In this document: piece by piece, positions 16,384 through 25,360 of the stretch
How positions within the stretch are numbered: position 1 is the stretch's first letter
Layout: every line of letters begins with the position of its first letter
Origin: Streptomyces sp. NBC_00249
GTDB taxonomy: Bacteria; Actinomycetota; Actinomycetes; Streptomycetales; Streptomycetaceae
Assembly (NCBI RefSeq): GCF_026342355.1
Contig: NZ_JAPEMV010000002.1
Coordinates: 806,001-870,000 of the forward strand
Length of the DNA stretch: 64,000 nt
Direction: 5' to 3'
Notes under the pieces: generated by a model
Database searches by the model: none
What the model saw: the letters and a program-made list of their open reading frames with translations, nothing else
What the model was told of the DNA's origin: nothing
Made by a program: the position numbers and the translations under genes

Positions 16384-16409
16384 TTGACACGGGGATTGGT
16401 CTGGACCAA
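16384..16409 (+). promoter_or_regulatory. chitinase promoter region with DasR-type site (dre)
   Basis: TTGGTCTGGACCAA at 16396-16409 is a palindrome broken only at the centre and matches the core of the DasR-responsive element (TGGTCTAGACCA type) found before Streptomyces chitin and N-acetylglucosamine genes. A TTGACA -35 candidate lies just upstream at 16384-16389. The chitinase GTG is at 16516. The 375-base gap from 16141 to 16515 holds this control region and the likely leftward Tad promoter, and no further gene that I can see. Confidence 0.75.
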
Positions 16410-16515
16410 CTTGGCCGCACCGGGAGTTGCCCCGGCGTCCGTTCACGGGGGACCCCCACTCCCCCGCTCCCGCAGCCCCGTCCCCCGCCTCCCTTCCTCC
16501 CCCCACGGAGCCCAC

Positions 16516-18210
16516 GTGAACCGCATACGCTCCCTCGCCCTGCTGGGCGCGGCCACCTTGACCGCCGGCGGGCTGACCGCCCTCGCGGCGGGCACGGCCC
16601 AGGCCGCCGACATCAACGTCGCCCGCAACGGCGGCTTCGAGTCGGGCCTGTCCAACTGGTCCTGTTCGGGCGGCTCCGGCGCCGTCGTCACCTCCCCGGT
16701 GTTCGCCGGCGCGGGCGCCCTCAGGGCCACCCCGGCGGGCTCGGACAACGCGCAGTGCAGCCAGACCGTCACGGTCAAGCCGAATTCCACGTACACGCTG
16801 AGCACCCAGGTGCAGGGCTCGTACGTCTACCTCGGCGCGACCGGCACCGGCACCCAGGACGTCTCCACCTGGACCCCCGGCTCCGGCTCGGGCTGGCAGA
16901 AGCTCTCGACCACCTTCACCACCGGCCCGAACACCACCCAGGTCACCGTCTGGACGCACGGCTGGTACGGCCAGCCGGCGTACACCGTCGACGAGTTCAG
17001 CGTCTTCGGCCCGGACGGGGGCGGCGGCACCGATCCCGGCCCGAGCGTCCCGGGCGCCCCGGCGGGGGCCGCCGTTTCCGGCCAGAGCTCCAGCGGGCTC
17101 ACCCTTTCGTGGAACGCGGTCAGCGGGTCCACCGGCTATTACGTCTATCAGGACGGCGTCCGCGTCCAGACCGTGTCCGGGACCTCCACGCCCGTCACCG
17201 GACTGGCCGCCTCCACCTCGTACTCCTTCCAGGTGAGCGCGTACAACGCGGCGGGCGAGGGCCCCAAGTCCGCGCCGGTCACCGGCACCACCACCGGCGG
17301 GGGCGGTCCGAACCCGAACCCGGCCGTCCCCAAGCACGCGCTGACCGGCTACTGGCAGAACTTCAACAACGGCGCGACCGTCCAGAAGATCTCCGACGTC
17401 TCCGCCCAGTACGACATCATCGCGGTCTCCTTCGCCGACGCCACGACCACGCCCGGCGCCATCACCTTCAACCTCGACTCGGCGGGCCTCGGCGGCTACA
17501 CGGTGGCCCAGTTCAAGGCGGACGTCGCCGCGAAGAAGGCGGCCGGCAAGTCGGTCATCCTCTCCATCGGCGGCGAGAAGGGCACCATCTCGGTCAACGA
17601 CTCCGCCTCCGCGAACAACCTGGCGAACTCGGCCTGGGCGCTGATGCAGGAGTACGGCTTCACCGGGATCGACATCGACCTGGAGAACGGCCTCAACCCG
17701 ACCTACATGACGCAGGCCCTGCGCGCCCTGTCGGCCAAGGCGGGCCCCTCGCTCGTGCTGACGATGGCCCCGCAGACCATCGACATGCAGTCGACGCAGG
17801 GGGGCTACTTCAAGACGGCCCTGGCGGTGAAGGACATCCTGACCGTCGTCAACATGCAGTACTACAACAGCGGCGCGATGAACGGGTGCGACGGCAAGGT
17901 CTACTCCCAGGGCTCGGTGGACTTCCTGACCGCCCTGGCCTGCATCCAGCTGGAGGGCGGCCTCGACGCCTCGCAGGTGGGCATCGGGGTCCCGGCCTCC
18001 ACCAGCGGCGCGGGCAGCGGCTACGTCTCCCCGGCGATCGTCAACAACGCCCTGGACTGCCTGACCAAGGGCACGGGCTGCGGCACCTTCAAGCCGTCGA
18101 AGACCTACCCGGGCCTGCGCGGCGCGATGACCTGGTCGACCAACTGGGACGCCAAGGCGGGTAGCACCTGGTCCAACACGGTGGGTCCGAAGGTCCACGG
18201 CCTGCCGTAG
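16516..18210 (+). CDS. secreted GH18 chitinase with carbohydrate-binding and fibronectin III domains
   Basis: Protein of 564 residues. Signal peptide (cut after AQA near residue 31). A beta-sandwich carbohydrate-binding module follows at about 32-165 (VARNGGFESGLSNW, YTVDEFSVFGP), then a Gly/Pro linker, a fibronectin III domain at about 177-260, and a GH18 catalytic domain at about 273-563. The catalytic signature reads TGIDIDLE (383-390) with proton donor Glu390; the first position, often Asp, is Thr. It hydrolyses chitin outside the cell. The GTG start agrees with the signal peptide. The DasR-type site upstream fits induction by N-acetylglucosamine-derived signals. Confidence 0.93.
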   Translation: MNRIRSLALLGAATLTAGGLTALAAGTAQAADINVARNGGFESGLSNWSCSGGSGAVVTSPVFAGAGALRATPAGSDNAQCSQTVTVKPNSTYTLSTQVQGSYVYLGATGTGTQDVSTWTPGSGSGWQKLSTTFTTGPNTTQVTVWTHGWYGQPAYTVDEFSVFGPDGGGGTDPGPSVPGAPAGAAVSGQSSSGLTLSWNAVSGSTGYYVYQDGVRVQTVSGTSTPVTGLAASTSYSFQVSAYNAAGEGPKSAPVTGTTTGGGGPNPNPAVPKHALTGYWQNFNNGATVQKISDVSAQYDIIAVSFADATTTPGAITFNLDSAGLGGYTVAQFKADVAAKKAAGKSVILSIGGEKGTISVNDSASANNLANSAWALMQEYGFTGIDIDLENGLNPTYMTQALRALSAKAGPSLVLTMAPQTIDMQSTQGGYFKTALAVKDILTVVNMQYYNSGAMNGCDGKVYSQGSVDFLTALACIQLEGGLDASQVGIGVPASTSGAGSGYVSPAIVNNALDCLTKGTGCGTFKPSKTYPGLRGAMTWSTNWDAKAGSTWSNTVGPKVHGLP

Positions 18211-18260
18211 GCGGTAGGGGTGGGGGTGGCCGGTTTCGGCTCGGCGAAGACCACCGAGTC

Positions 18261-18289
18261 TTGACCAGGACATGCCACAAGAGCACGCT
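18261..18289 (+). promoter_or_regulatory. promoter candidate for the M14 carboxypeptidase gene
   Basis: TTGACC at 18261-18266, 17 bases, then CACGCT at 18284-18289, about 48 bases before the ATG at 18337. The -35 and spacing are good, the -10 is weak. Confidence 0.45.
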
Positions 18290-18336
18290 GTGCGCGTCCG
18301 CACGGCTACCCCCACACTCCCCACCCAGGAGAACGC

Positions 18337-19671
18337 ATGCGGCTCCACACCCGCCGGAGGGCCGCCGTCACGGCGGCCCTGCTGGCGCTCGCGCTCGGCG
18401 CACCCGCCTACGGCATGAGCGCGACGGCAGCACCGCCGCCCGTCCCGTCCACCGCCACCGAGGACGAGGCGATCGTCCAGTACGAGATCCAGGGCCCCTC
18501 CACGGCCGCCGAACGCACCACCCTCCTCAGGACCGGCGTCTCGATCGACGAGGTGGACGCCCGCTCGGTCGTGGTCAGCGCCGACACCGCGCAGGCCAGG
18601 AAGCTCCGGGCGCTCGGCTACGAGCTGACCGCCCTGCCCGGCCCGCCGGACCGCACCGAACGCGGGGTCGCGGCGAGCCCGATGGACTTCCCGTCGGCGG
18701 ACTCGCGCTACCACAACTACGCCGAGGCGAGCGCGGAGATCGACCAGCGCATCGCCCAGTACCCCGGGATCATGAGCAAGCAGGTCATCGGGAAGTCGTA
18801 CCAGGGCCGGGACCTCGTCGCGATCAAGATCAGCGACAACGTGGCCACGGACGAGGCCGAACCCGAGGTGCTCTTCACGGCCCACCAGCACGCCCGTGAG
18901 CACCTGACCGTGGAAATGTCCCTGTACCTGCTCAAGGAGTTCGGCTCCAAGTACGGCAGCGACTCCCGCATCACCAACATGGTCAACGGCCGCGAGATCT
19001 GGATCATCCCCGACCTCAACCCCGACGGCGGCGAGTACGACATCGCCACCGGCTCCTACCGGTCCTGGCGCAAGAACCGCCAGCCCAACAGCGGCTCCTC
19101 CGCCGTCGGCACCGACGAGAACCGCAACTGGAACTACAAGTGGGGCTGCTGCGGCGGCTCCAGCTCCAGCAAGAGCTCCGAGACCTACCGCGGGCCCGCC
19201 GCCGAGTCGGCGCCCGAGGTCAAGGCCGTCTCCGACTTCGTGCGCAGCCGCGTCGTCGGCGGCAAGCAGCAGATCAAGGCCGCGATCGACTTCCACACGT
19301 ACAGCGAGCTCGTCCTCTGGCCCTTCGGCTGGACCTACAACGACACCGCGCCCGGCCTGACCGCCGACGACCTCGCCGCGTACAAGAAGATCGGCACCAG
19401 CATGGCGTCGAGCAACGGCTACACGCCCGAGCAGTCGAGCGACCTGTACATCACCGACGGCACGATCGACGACTGGCTGTGGGGCAACCAGAAGATCTTC
19501 GCCTACACCTTCGAGATGTACCCGACCGACGCCGGCTCCAGCGGCTTCTACCCGCCCGACGAGGTCATCGACCGCGAGACCGCACGCAACAAGGACGCCG
19601 TGCTCCAGCTCCTGGAGAACGCCGACTGCATGTACCGCTCGATCGGCAAGGAAGCCCAGTACTGCTCGTAG
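18337..19671 (+). CDS. secreted M14-family zinc carboxypeptidase
   Basis: Protein of 444 residues. Signal peptide (residues 1-32), a propeptide-like region (about 40-115) and an M14 catalytic domain (about 122-440). Zinc ligands are His185 and Glu188 in HQHAREH and His320 in [10 protein letters not shown]; the catalytic Glu is Glu393 in [16 protein letters not shown] and [10 protein letters not shown] form the substrate site as in carboxypeptidase T relatives. A CC pair at 271-272 and Cys at 434/443 may form disulphides. It removes C-terminal residues from peptides outside the cell. It shares direction and a secreted lifestyle with the chitinase but has its own promoter candidate. Confidence 0.93.
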   Translation: MRLHTRRRAAVTAALLALALGAPAYGMSATAAPPPVPSTATEDEAIVQYEIQGPSTAAERTTLLRTGVSIDEVDARSVVVSADTAQARKLRALGYELTALPGPPDRTERGVAASPMDFPSADSRYHNYAEASAEIDQRIAQYPGIMSKQVIGKSYQGRDLVAIKISDNVATDEAEPEVLFTAHQHAREHLTVEMSLYLLKEFGSKYGSDSRITNMVNGREIWIIPDLNPDGGEYDIATGSYRSWRKNRQPNSGSSAVGTDENRNWNYKWGCCGGSSSSKSSETYRGPAAESAPEVKAVSDFVRSRVVGGKQQIKAAIDFHTYSELVLWPFGWTYNDTAPGLTADDLAAYKKIGTSMASSNGYTPEQSSDLYITDGTIDDWLWGNQKIFAYTFEMYPTDAGSSGFYPPDEVIDRETARNKDAVLQLLENADCMYRSIGKEAQYCS

Positions 19672-19729
19672 GACCGTGTGACACGGGGCGCCCCACCGCC
19701 AGGGGGGCACCCCTTCGCCGTCGCCGGTC

Positions 19730-20140
19730 TCAGTCCAGGACGGCGAGCGCGTCGATCTCGATCAGCAGACCGGCCGGCAGGCCCACGTAGACCGTGGTGC
19801 GGGCGGCGGGGGCCTCCTTGAGGCCCTGCTCATCGAAGTAGGCGTTGTAGATCTCGTTCATCTCGGCGAAGTGGCCCGTGTCCGTCAGGTAGACGCGGAT
19901 CATCATGACGTCGTCCCAGCCCGAGCCGCCGGCCTCCAGGACCGAGCGGACGTTCTCCAGCGTCTGCAGGGTCTGCGCGCGCAGCGTCGGCCCGGCCGGG
20001 GTCGGCGGCTGCCCGTCGACGTGCGGGAGGAAGCCGACCTGGCCGGCGACCTGGAGGATGTTGCCCTTGCGCACCCCGTGCGAGAACTTCGCCGGCGGGA
20101 CGGTGTGGGTGTCGGGGATGACGGCGGTCTTCTCGCTCAC
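19730..20140 (-). CDS. RidA family protein (enamine/imine deaminase-like)
   Basis: Protein of 136 residues with the RidA/YjgF fold: GNILQVAGQVGF, TLQTLENVRSVLEAGG, VYLTDTGHFAEMNEIYNAYF and the conserved Arg in AARTTVYVGLPAG. RidA proteins hydrolyse reactive enamines and imines released by PLP enzymes. GTG 20140 overlaps the iclR stop by four bases. Next to a fold-type III PLP enzyme and a D-aminoacylase, it probably clears the 2-aminoacrylate-type products of D-amino-acid breakdown. Confidence 0.9.
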   Translation of the reverse strand: MSEKTAVIPDTHTVPPAKFSHGVRKGNILQVAGQVGFLPHVDGQPPTPAGPTLRAQTLQTLENVRSVLEAGGSGWDDVMMIRVYLTDTGHFAEMNEIYNAYFDEQGLKEAPAARTTVYVGLPAGLLIEIDALAVLD

Positions 20141-20925
20141 GCGCTCTCCTGGTGTTCCGAGGGGGTTGGGGTGGGGGATCCGGCGGGGGTTCCCGAGTAG
20201 TCCCGGCCGACCGCGTCGGCCGTACGCCGGACCAGCGGCAGCAGCTCGAGCAGCCCGTCGGCGGTGACCACCACGGTGGGGGCCGACACCGACAGCGCGG
20301 CGACGACCCGGCCGTCGGGCCCGCGCACGGGCGCGCCCACGCAGTTGATGAACTCCTCGTGGCCCCCGAGGTCACTGGCCCATCCTTGTTCGCGTACGAG
20401 GTCCAGCTCGCGCAGGAACGCGTCGGCGTCCGGGACCGAGCGGGAGGTGTAGCGCGGATAGTCGATCCGCCCGGCCAGCGCGCGGCGGTCGGCCTCGGGC
20501 AGGTCCGCGAGCAGCAGTTTCGCGACGGCGGCCACGGTGAGGGGCACCGGCTTGCCCACGCGGGAGTACATCCGCACCGGGTAGCGGCTCTCGACCTTGT
20601 CGATGTAGAGGACCTCGTCGTCCTGGTGGACGGCCAGGTGGACGGTGTGCCCGGTGGCCTCGTTCAGCGCGACCAGGTGCGGATGCGCGATCTCGCGGAC
20701 GTCGAGGCCCTCGACGGCCTCCGCGGCGAGCGCGAACAGCCGCGCGCCCAGCCGGTAGCGCCCGTCGGCCTGCCGGTAGACGAACCCGTGCGCGTGCAGG
20801 GTCCGCAGCAGGCGCAGCGCGGTGCTCTTGTGCACGCCCAGCTCCCCGGCGACCTCACCGAGCCCGGCGGGCCCCTTGGCCAGCGCGGGCAGGATCAGCA
20901 GCGCCCGCTCCACCGACTGGCTCAC
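20137..20925 (-). CDS. IclR family transcriptional regulator
   Basis: Protein of 262 residues. The N-terminal winged helix spans about residues 1-60 (SQSVERALLILPALAKG, LGVHKSTALRLLRTLHAHGF), and the C-terminal IclR effector domain spans about 70-250 (HLAVHQDDEVLYIDKVES, GHEEFINCVGAPVRGPDG). GTG 20925 has an AAGGGG site. It is divergent from the D-amino-acid genes at 21058-23944 and coupled to ridA downstream. The intergenic region has three copies of a CGCAAC half-site, which are the likely operators. Probably a repressor relieved by a D-amino-acid-related ligand. Confidence 0.92.
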   Translation of the reverse strand: MSQSVERALLILPALAKGPAGLGEVAGELGVHKSTALRLLRTLHAHGFVYRQADGRYRLGARLFALAAEAVEGLDVREIAHPHLVALNEATGHTVHLAVHQDDEVLYIDKVESRYPVRMYSRVGKPVPLTVAAVAKLLLADLPEADRRALAGRIDYPRYTSRSVPDADAFLRELDLVREQGWASDLGGHEEFINCVGAPVRGPDGRVVAALSVSAPTVVVTADGLLELLPLVRRTADAVGRDYSGTPAGSPTPTPSEHQESA

Positions 20926-20967
20926 GCCGTACCCCTTCCTCGGCCTGCTCGCCGGAACCGCGCCCCG

Positions 20968-20997
20968 TTGACCGCTCGTCATCCGAGATGTTAGACA
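20968..20997 (+). promoter_or_regulatory. promoter candidate of the D-amino-acid operon
   Basis: TTGACC at 20968-20973 and TAGACA at 20992-20997 with an 18-base spacer, close to the main sigma consensus. Transcription would start near 21004, just before the palindrome at 21012. Confidence 0.65.
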
Positions 20998-21011
20998 CCA
21001 CCTGCACCACC

Positions 21012-21038
21012 CGCAACGGCCGTTGCGCACATCGCAAC
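21012..21038. promoter_or_regulatory. IclR operator candidate with three half-sites
   Basis: CGCAAC (21012-21017), GTTGCG (21022-21027) and CGCAAC (21033-21038). The first two form a perfect 16 bp palindrome (CGCAACGGCCGTTGCG). The last two form a second inverted repeat with a 5-base spacer. It lies just downstream of the predicted transcription start of the D-amino-acid operon. Confidence 0.7.
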
Positions 21039-21057
21039 GCGACGAGGAGGACCCCTC

Positions 21058-22338
21058 ATGCCCAGCGACCCCGTCCAGGCCCTCGCCGACGAACCGGTCG
21101 ACCACCGGTTCAAGGGGCTGCCCCCGGACGCCGAAGCCGCCGGGCTCACCGTCGGCGAACTCGCCGCCCAGGCCCGCGACCTCTTCACCGGCGGCTTCAC
21201 CACCCCGGTCCTGACCCTCGACGCGGACGCGCTGGAGCACAACCTCACCGTCCTCGGCACGTACGCGAGCCGCCATGCCCTCGCCTTCGCGCCCCACGGC
21301 AAGACCTGCATGGCCCCCCAGCTGTTCCGCCGCCAGCTGGAGCACGGCGCGTGGGGCATCACCGCCGCCGTCCCCCACCAGGCCCGCGTGTACCGCGCCT
21401 TCGGGATCCAGCGCATCTTCCTCGCCAACGAACTCGTCGACCCCGCCGCCCTGCGCTGGGTCGCCGCCGAACTCGCCGCCGACCCCGCCTTCCGGTTCGT
21501 CTGCTACGTGGACTCCGTGCGCGGCGTCGAGCTGATGGACCGGGCCCTGACCGGGCAGGGCGCCGTACTCGACGTGGTCGTCGAGCTCGGCGCGGGCGAG
21601 GGCGCCCGCACCGGGGCCCGTAGCGACGACGACTGCCGGGCCGTGGCCGACGCCGTCGCCGCCACCGGCACCCTGCGCCTGGTGGGCATCGCCGGGTACG
21701 AGGCCGAGGTGCCCGGCGCCGACCCGGACAGCGTCCACGCCTACCTGCGCCGGCTCACCGGCCTCGCCGCCGAGTTCGACAAGGCCGGACGGTTCGCCAC
21801 GGATCTCGAGGAGATCGTCGTCAGCGCGGGCGGCTCCGCCTGGTTCGACGCCGTCGCCGACGTCTTCGCCGAGATCCCGGAGCTGTCCCGGCCGGTCCTG
21901 AAGCTGCTGCGCTCCGGCGCGTACGTCTCCCACGACCACGGCTGGTACACCCGCCTGACCCCCTTCAACCGGATCCCCGAGGAGGGCGGACTGCGCCCCG
22001 CCTTCCGGCTGTGGACCCAGGTCGTATCCCGCCCCTCCCCCACCCAGGCCTTCGTCAACGCCGGCAAGCGCGACATCGCCTACGACCTCGGCCTGCCCGA
22101 GGCCGAACTCGTCCGCGACGCCCTCACCGGCGAGGAACGCCCCGCCGACGGCATCGGCGTCGTCAAACTCTCCGACCAGCACGCCTGGCTGGAGACCGGC
22201 TCCGCCGAGGACCTCCAGGTCGGCGACTGGGTGGCGCTCGGGATGTCGCACCCCTGCACCATCTTCGAGAAGTGGCCGATGATCCCGGTCGTTACCGCCG
22301 ACGGAACCGTCACCGAATACGTCCGCACCTTCTTCTGA
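21058..22338 (+). CDS. PLP-dependent D-amino-acid deaminase/aldolase (fold type III)
   Basis: Protein of 426 residues related to D-serine dehydratase (DSD1-type) and D-threonine aldolase. The N-terminal alanine-racemase-like barrel holds the PLP lysine Lys82 in APHGKTCMAP. The C-terminal domain has SDQHAWLE and GMSHPCTIFEKW, where His and Cys can bind the metal used by this family. It should deaminate or cleave a D-amino acid; the exact substrate cannot be told from sequence. First gene of the operon, with ATG after GAGGAGG, followed after 16 bases by the N-acyl-D-amino-acid deacylase. Confidence 0.87.
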   Translation: MPSDPVQALADEPVDHRFKGLPPDAEAAGLTVGELAAQARDLFTGGFTTPVLTLDADALEHNLTVLGTYASRHALAFAPHGKTCMAPQLFRRQLEHGAWGITAAVPHQARVYRAFGIQRIFLANELVDPAALRWVAAELAADPAFRFVCYVDSVRGVELMDRALTGQGAVLDVVVELGAGEGARTGARSDDDCRAVADAVAATGTLRLVGIAGYEAEVPGADPDSVHAYLRRLTGLAAEFDKAGRFATDLEEIVVSAGGSAWFDAVADVFAEIPELSRPVLKLLRSGAYVSHDHGWYTRLTPFNRIPEEGGLRPAFRLWTQVVSRPSPTQAFVNAGKRDIAYDLGLPEAELVRDALTGEERPADGIGVVKLSDQHAWLETGSAEDLQVGDWVALGMSHPCTIFEKWPMIPVVTADGTVTEYVRTFF

Positions 22339-22354
22339 GAACAGGGGCACCGCC

Positions 22355-23944
22355 GTGGACCTGGTCGTCCGAGGGGCCCGCGTGGCCGACGGCACGGGCG
22401 GGCCCTCGTACACCGCCGACGTCGGCGTGCGCGGGGGCCGGATCGCCGAGATCGCCCGGACCGGCCGGATCCGCGGCGGGGCCCGCACCGTCCTCGACGG
22501 CGACGGGCTCGTCCTGGCCCCCGGCTTCGTCGACATGCACGCCCACAGCGACCTCGCGCTGCTCCGCGACCCGGACCACAGCGCGAAGGCCGCCCAGGGC
22601 GTCACCCTCGAAGTCCTGGGCCAGGACGGCCTGTCGTACGCCCCGGCCGACGAGAAGACCCTCGCCGGGGTGCGGACCGCCATCGCCGGCTGGAACGGCA
22701 CCGGCGACGACGTCGACTTCGACTGGCGCACCGTCGGCGGCTACCTCGACCGGCTCGACACCGCCCACGGCGGCCGGGGCATCGCCGTCAACGCCGCCTA
22801 CCTCGTCCCCCAGGGCACCGTCCGCGCGTACGCCCTCGGCTGGGACGACCGGCCCGCCACGCCCGCCGAGCTCGACCGGATGCGCCGGCTCGTCGCCGAG
22901 GGCCTGGAGCAGGGCGCCGTCGGCATGTCCTCCGGACTGACCTACACCCCCGGCATGTACGCGTCCGGCTCCGAACTGACCGAACTGTGCAAGGTGGTGG
23001 CCCGCCACGGCGGCTACTACTGCCCCCACCACCGCAGTTACGGCCGCGGCGCCCTCCGGGCCTACGCCGAGATGCTCGCCCTGACCCGCGAGGCCGGCTG
23101 CGCCCTGCACCTCGCGCACGCCACCATGAACTTCGGCGAGAACGAGGGCCGCGCCCCCGAACTGCTGGCCCTCCTCGACGAGGCCCTCGCCGCGGGCGCC
23201 GACCTCACCCTCGACAGCTACCCGTACACCCCCGGCTGCACCACCCTCGCCGCGCTGCTGCCCGGCTGGGCCAGCGCGGGCGGCCCCGAGGCCGTCCTCG
23301 CCCGGCTGCGCGACGACGCCACCGCCGAACGGATCCGCCACGCCCTGGAGGTGGAGGGCTCCGACGGCTGCCACGGGGTGCCGGTGGACTGGTCGGCGGT
23401 CGAGATCTCCGGCACCACCGATCCCGCGTACTCCGCACACGTGGGGACCCGCCTCGACGGCTGGGACACCGCCCGGCGGCTGCTGCTGGGCGACCGGCTC
23501 GGGCCGACGATCCTCATGCACGTCGGCCACGAGGAGAACGTCCGGGCGATCATGCGCCACCGCGTCCACACGGGCGGCTCCGACGGCATCCTGCACGGCG
23601 CGAAACCGCATCCGCGCGCCTACGGCACCTTCCCCCACTACCTCGGCCGGTACGTGCGCGAGCTGGGCGTGCTCTCCCTGGAGGAGTGCGTGGCCCACCT
23701 CTCGGGCCGCCCGGCGGCCCGGCTGCGGCTGCCCGACCGGGGCCTGGTCCGCGAGGACTTCCGCGCCGACCTGGTCCTCTTCGACCCGGAGACGGTCGCG
23801 GCCGGGTCCACGTACGAGCGTCCGCGCGCGCTGCCCACCGGGATCCCGCACGTGCTGATCGACGGGCGTTTCGTCCTGCGGAACGGGCGCAGGACGGAGG
23901 TCCTGGCCGGAAGATCGGTACGCCGTACGGGTGTTCACATGTGA
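22355..23944 (+). CDS. N-acyl-D-amino-acid deacylase (amidohydrolase family)
   Basis: Protein of 529 residues of the D-aminoacylase group of metal-dependent amidohydrolases. The N-terminal beta-sandwich part leads to GFVDMHAHSDLALL with metal ligands His62 and His64. QGVTLEVLGQDGLSYAP follows, then LHLAHATMNFGE and MHVGHEENVRAIMRH. The C-terminal beta part ends in HVLIDGRFVLRNG. It would release free D-amino acids from N-acyl forms, which the upstream PLP enzyme then degrades. The GTG start lies 16 bases after the previous stop. Confidence 0.9.
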   Translation: MDLVVRGARVADGTGGPSYTADVGVRGGRIAEIARTGRIRGGARTVLDGDGLVLAPGFVDMHAHSDLALLRDPDHSAKAAQGVTLEVLGQDGLSYAPADEKTLAGVRTAIAGWNGTGDDVDFDWRTVGGYLDRLDTAHGGRGIAVNAAYLVPQGTVRAYALGWDDRPATPAELDRMRRLVAEGLEQGAVGMSSGLTYTPGMYASGSELTELCKVVARHGGYYCPHHRSYGRGALRAYAEMLALTREAGCALHLAHATMNFGENEGRAPELLALLDEALAAGADLTLDSYPYTPGCTTLAALLPGWASAGGPEAVLARLRDDATAERIRHALEVEGSDGCHGVPVDWSAVEISGTTDPAYSAHVGTRLDGWDTARRLLLGDRLGPTILMHVGHEENVRAIMRHRVHTGGSDGILHGAKPHPRAYGTFPHYLGRYVRELGVLSLEECVAHLSGRPAARLRLPDRGLVREDFRADLVLFDPETVAAGSTYERPRALPTGIPHVLIDGRFVLRNGRRTEVLAGRSVRRTGVHM

Positions 23945-24975
23945 CATTTACGATGAACGGCATGGTCGCCGCCTTCGCCCTCCCCGCCCTTTTCCTCCTC
24001 GTCTTCTGCGTCAGCGCCTACAAGGACCGCCGGCGCTTTCGCAACGCGGTCCTGCTCGGCCTGACCTTCGTCACCTTCTCCTTCGCCCTGCTCGTCCAGC
24101 TGACGGCGCTGCCGTCGTGGGCGGCGGTCGCCGTCGTCGGGCTCGTCTTCCTCGTGCCCGCGCTCGGCAGCCTGGCGCTCGGCGTCTTCCTCGTCCGCAA
24201 CGGCATGACCATGATCCGCAAGGAGGGCCGCCGCCCGGCCAACCTGCTGTCGATGCTCGCGGGGCTCGGCATCTTCGGGATGACCGCCCTGCTGATCACC
24301 ATCCCGCTCCTGGACTCGGTCCTGCTCAGCGGCCTCGCCGCCACCCTCACGGCCGTCGTCGCCTACGTCTCCTTCATCTTCCTGTGCTTCCTCGGCTACG
24401 CCTTCCTCTACGGCCGGATCAAGGTCCGCGGGGACGTCGACCACGTGGTCATGCTGGGCTCCGGCCTGATCGGCGGGGACCGGGTGCCGCCGCTGCTGGC
24501 CTCCCGCCTGCGCAAGGGCCAGGAGATCTACGAGGCCCAGCTGGCCCGCGGCAGCCGCCCGCCCGTGCTCCTCACCTCCGGCGGCAAGGGCTCGGACGAG
24601 AAGGTCGCCGAGGCCCGGGCCATGGCCGACTGGCTGATCGCGGAGGGCGTCCCGGCGGAGCACATCACCCTGGAGGACCGCTCGCGGACCACCGAGGAGA
24701 ACATGGAGTTCTCGCGGCAGATCATGCTCGCGCACGACCCGGACTACCGCTGCGTGGTCGTCACCAACAACTTCCACGCCTTCCGGGCGGCGATGATGGC
24801 CCGCAAGGCGGGGGTCAACGGCCAGGTCCTGGGCTCGCCCACGGCGCGCTACTTCCTCCCCAGCGCCACCATCCGCGAGTTCGTCGCCGTCTTCTGGGAG
24901 CACCGCGTGGTCAACCTGTGGATCTGCGGCGCCCTGACCGCGGCCGGGACCGGAGTCACGCTCCTCGCGCTGTGA
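23941..24975 (+). CDS. YdcF family membrane protein (DUF218)
   Basis: Protein of about 344 residues. Five to six membrane helices fill residues 8-160. A cytoplasmic or exposed DUF218 domain follows at about 165-325 (DVDHVVMLGSGLIGGDRVP, ITLEDRSRTTEENMEFSRQI, VVVTNNFHAFRAAMMARKAG), then a last helix at the C-terminus. YdcF-like proteins are linked to envelope and vancomycin-related phenotypes, without a settled reaction. GTG 23941 overlaps the deacylase stop (GTGA). ATG 23953 or 23962 are alternatives because the ribosome-binding site is weak. Membership in the D-amino-acid operon is possible but may be incidental. Confidence 0.8.
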   Translation: MTFTMNGMVAAFALPALFLLVFCVSAYKDRRRFRNAVLLGLTFVTFSFALLVQLTALPSWAAVAVVGLVFLVPALGSLALGVFLVRNGMTMIRKEGRRPANLLSMLAGLGIFGMTALLITIPLLDSVLLSGLAATLTAVVAYVSFIFLCFLGYAFLYGRIKVRGDVDHVVMLGSGLIGGDRVPPLLASRLRKGQEIYEAQLARGSRPPVLLTSGGKGSDEKVAEARAMADWLIAEGVPAEHITLEDRSRTTEENMEFSRQIMLAHDPDYRCVVVTNNFHAFRAAMMARKAGVNGQVLGSPTARYFLPSATIREFVAVFWEHRVVNLWICGALTAAGTGVTLLAL

Positions 24976-25054
24976 GGCGGGCGACGCCCCGAGGTGCGTT
25001 CATGGGGCGGGGGCCGCAGGATGGGGGCCTGGGGGGCATTGGAGGAGGTACGCG

Positions 25055-25240
25055 ATGGACAGTGAATCGGACCAGCGGCCCACCCGGTCGGACCGGCTCT
25101 TCACCGGCGGTGAGCGGCCGTACGACCCCGAGGACCTCGTGATGGCGACCGGACACGACCCGACTCCGGAGCGGGTCGAGAAGGCCCGCCAGCTGATCGA
25201 GAAGGAGGGTCCCCAGGTCATCGAGCGCTACCTGCCGTAG
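25055..25240 (+). CDS. small conserved-looking protein of unknown function
   Basis: Protein of 61 residues, acidic and helical in its second half (TPERVEKARQLIEKEGPQVI). No signal peptide or cysteine. The strong ribosome-binding site GGAGGAGGT directly before the ATG and the hairpin terminator after the stop support it as a real gene. I do not recognise a function. Confidence 0.7.
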   Translation: MDSESDQRPTRSDRLFTGGERPYDPEDLVMATGHDPTPERVEKARQLIEKEGPQVIERYLP

Positions 25241-25262
25241 CGCGGCCGGACGGAACCGCTGC

Positions 25263-25299
25263 GGGCCACGGCCGGGGGTCGCACCCCGGGCCGTGGCCC
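25263..25299 (+). terminator. hairpin terminator candidate
   Basis: Arms GGGCCACGGCC and GGCCGTGGCCC with extra G/C pairs towards the loop, without a long T run, as is usual in Streptomyces. It separates the 61-residue gene from the cyclophilin gene. Confidence 0.6.
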
Positions 25300-25360
25300 C
25301 TTGGTGACCCTCTGCGAAGCTGAGAGGCACGTTTTCGCCCCAGAAGGGACCGGACCCGAC

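Noticed and set aside
16357..19710. 1117-codon minus-strand open frame opposite the chitinase and carboxypeptidase genes
   Set aside because: Antisense of two well-recognised secreted enzymes; composition typical of GC-rich shadow frames.
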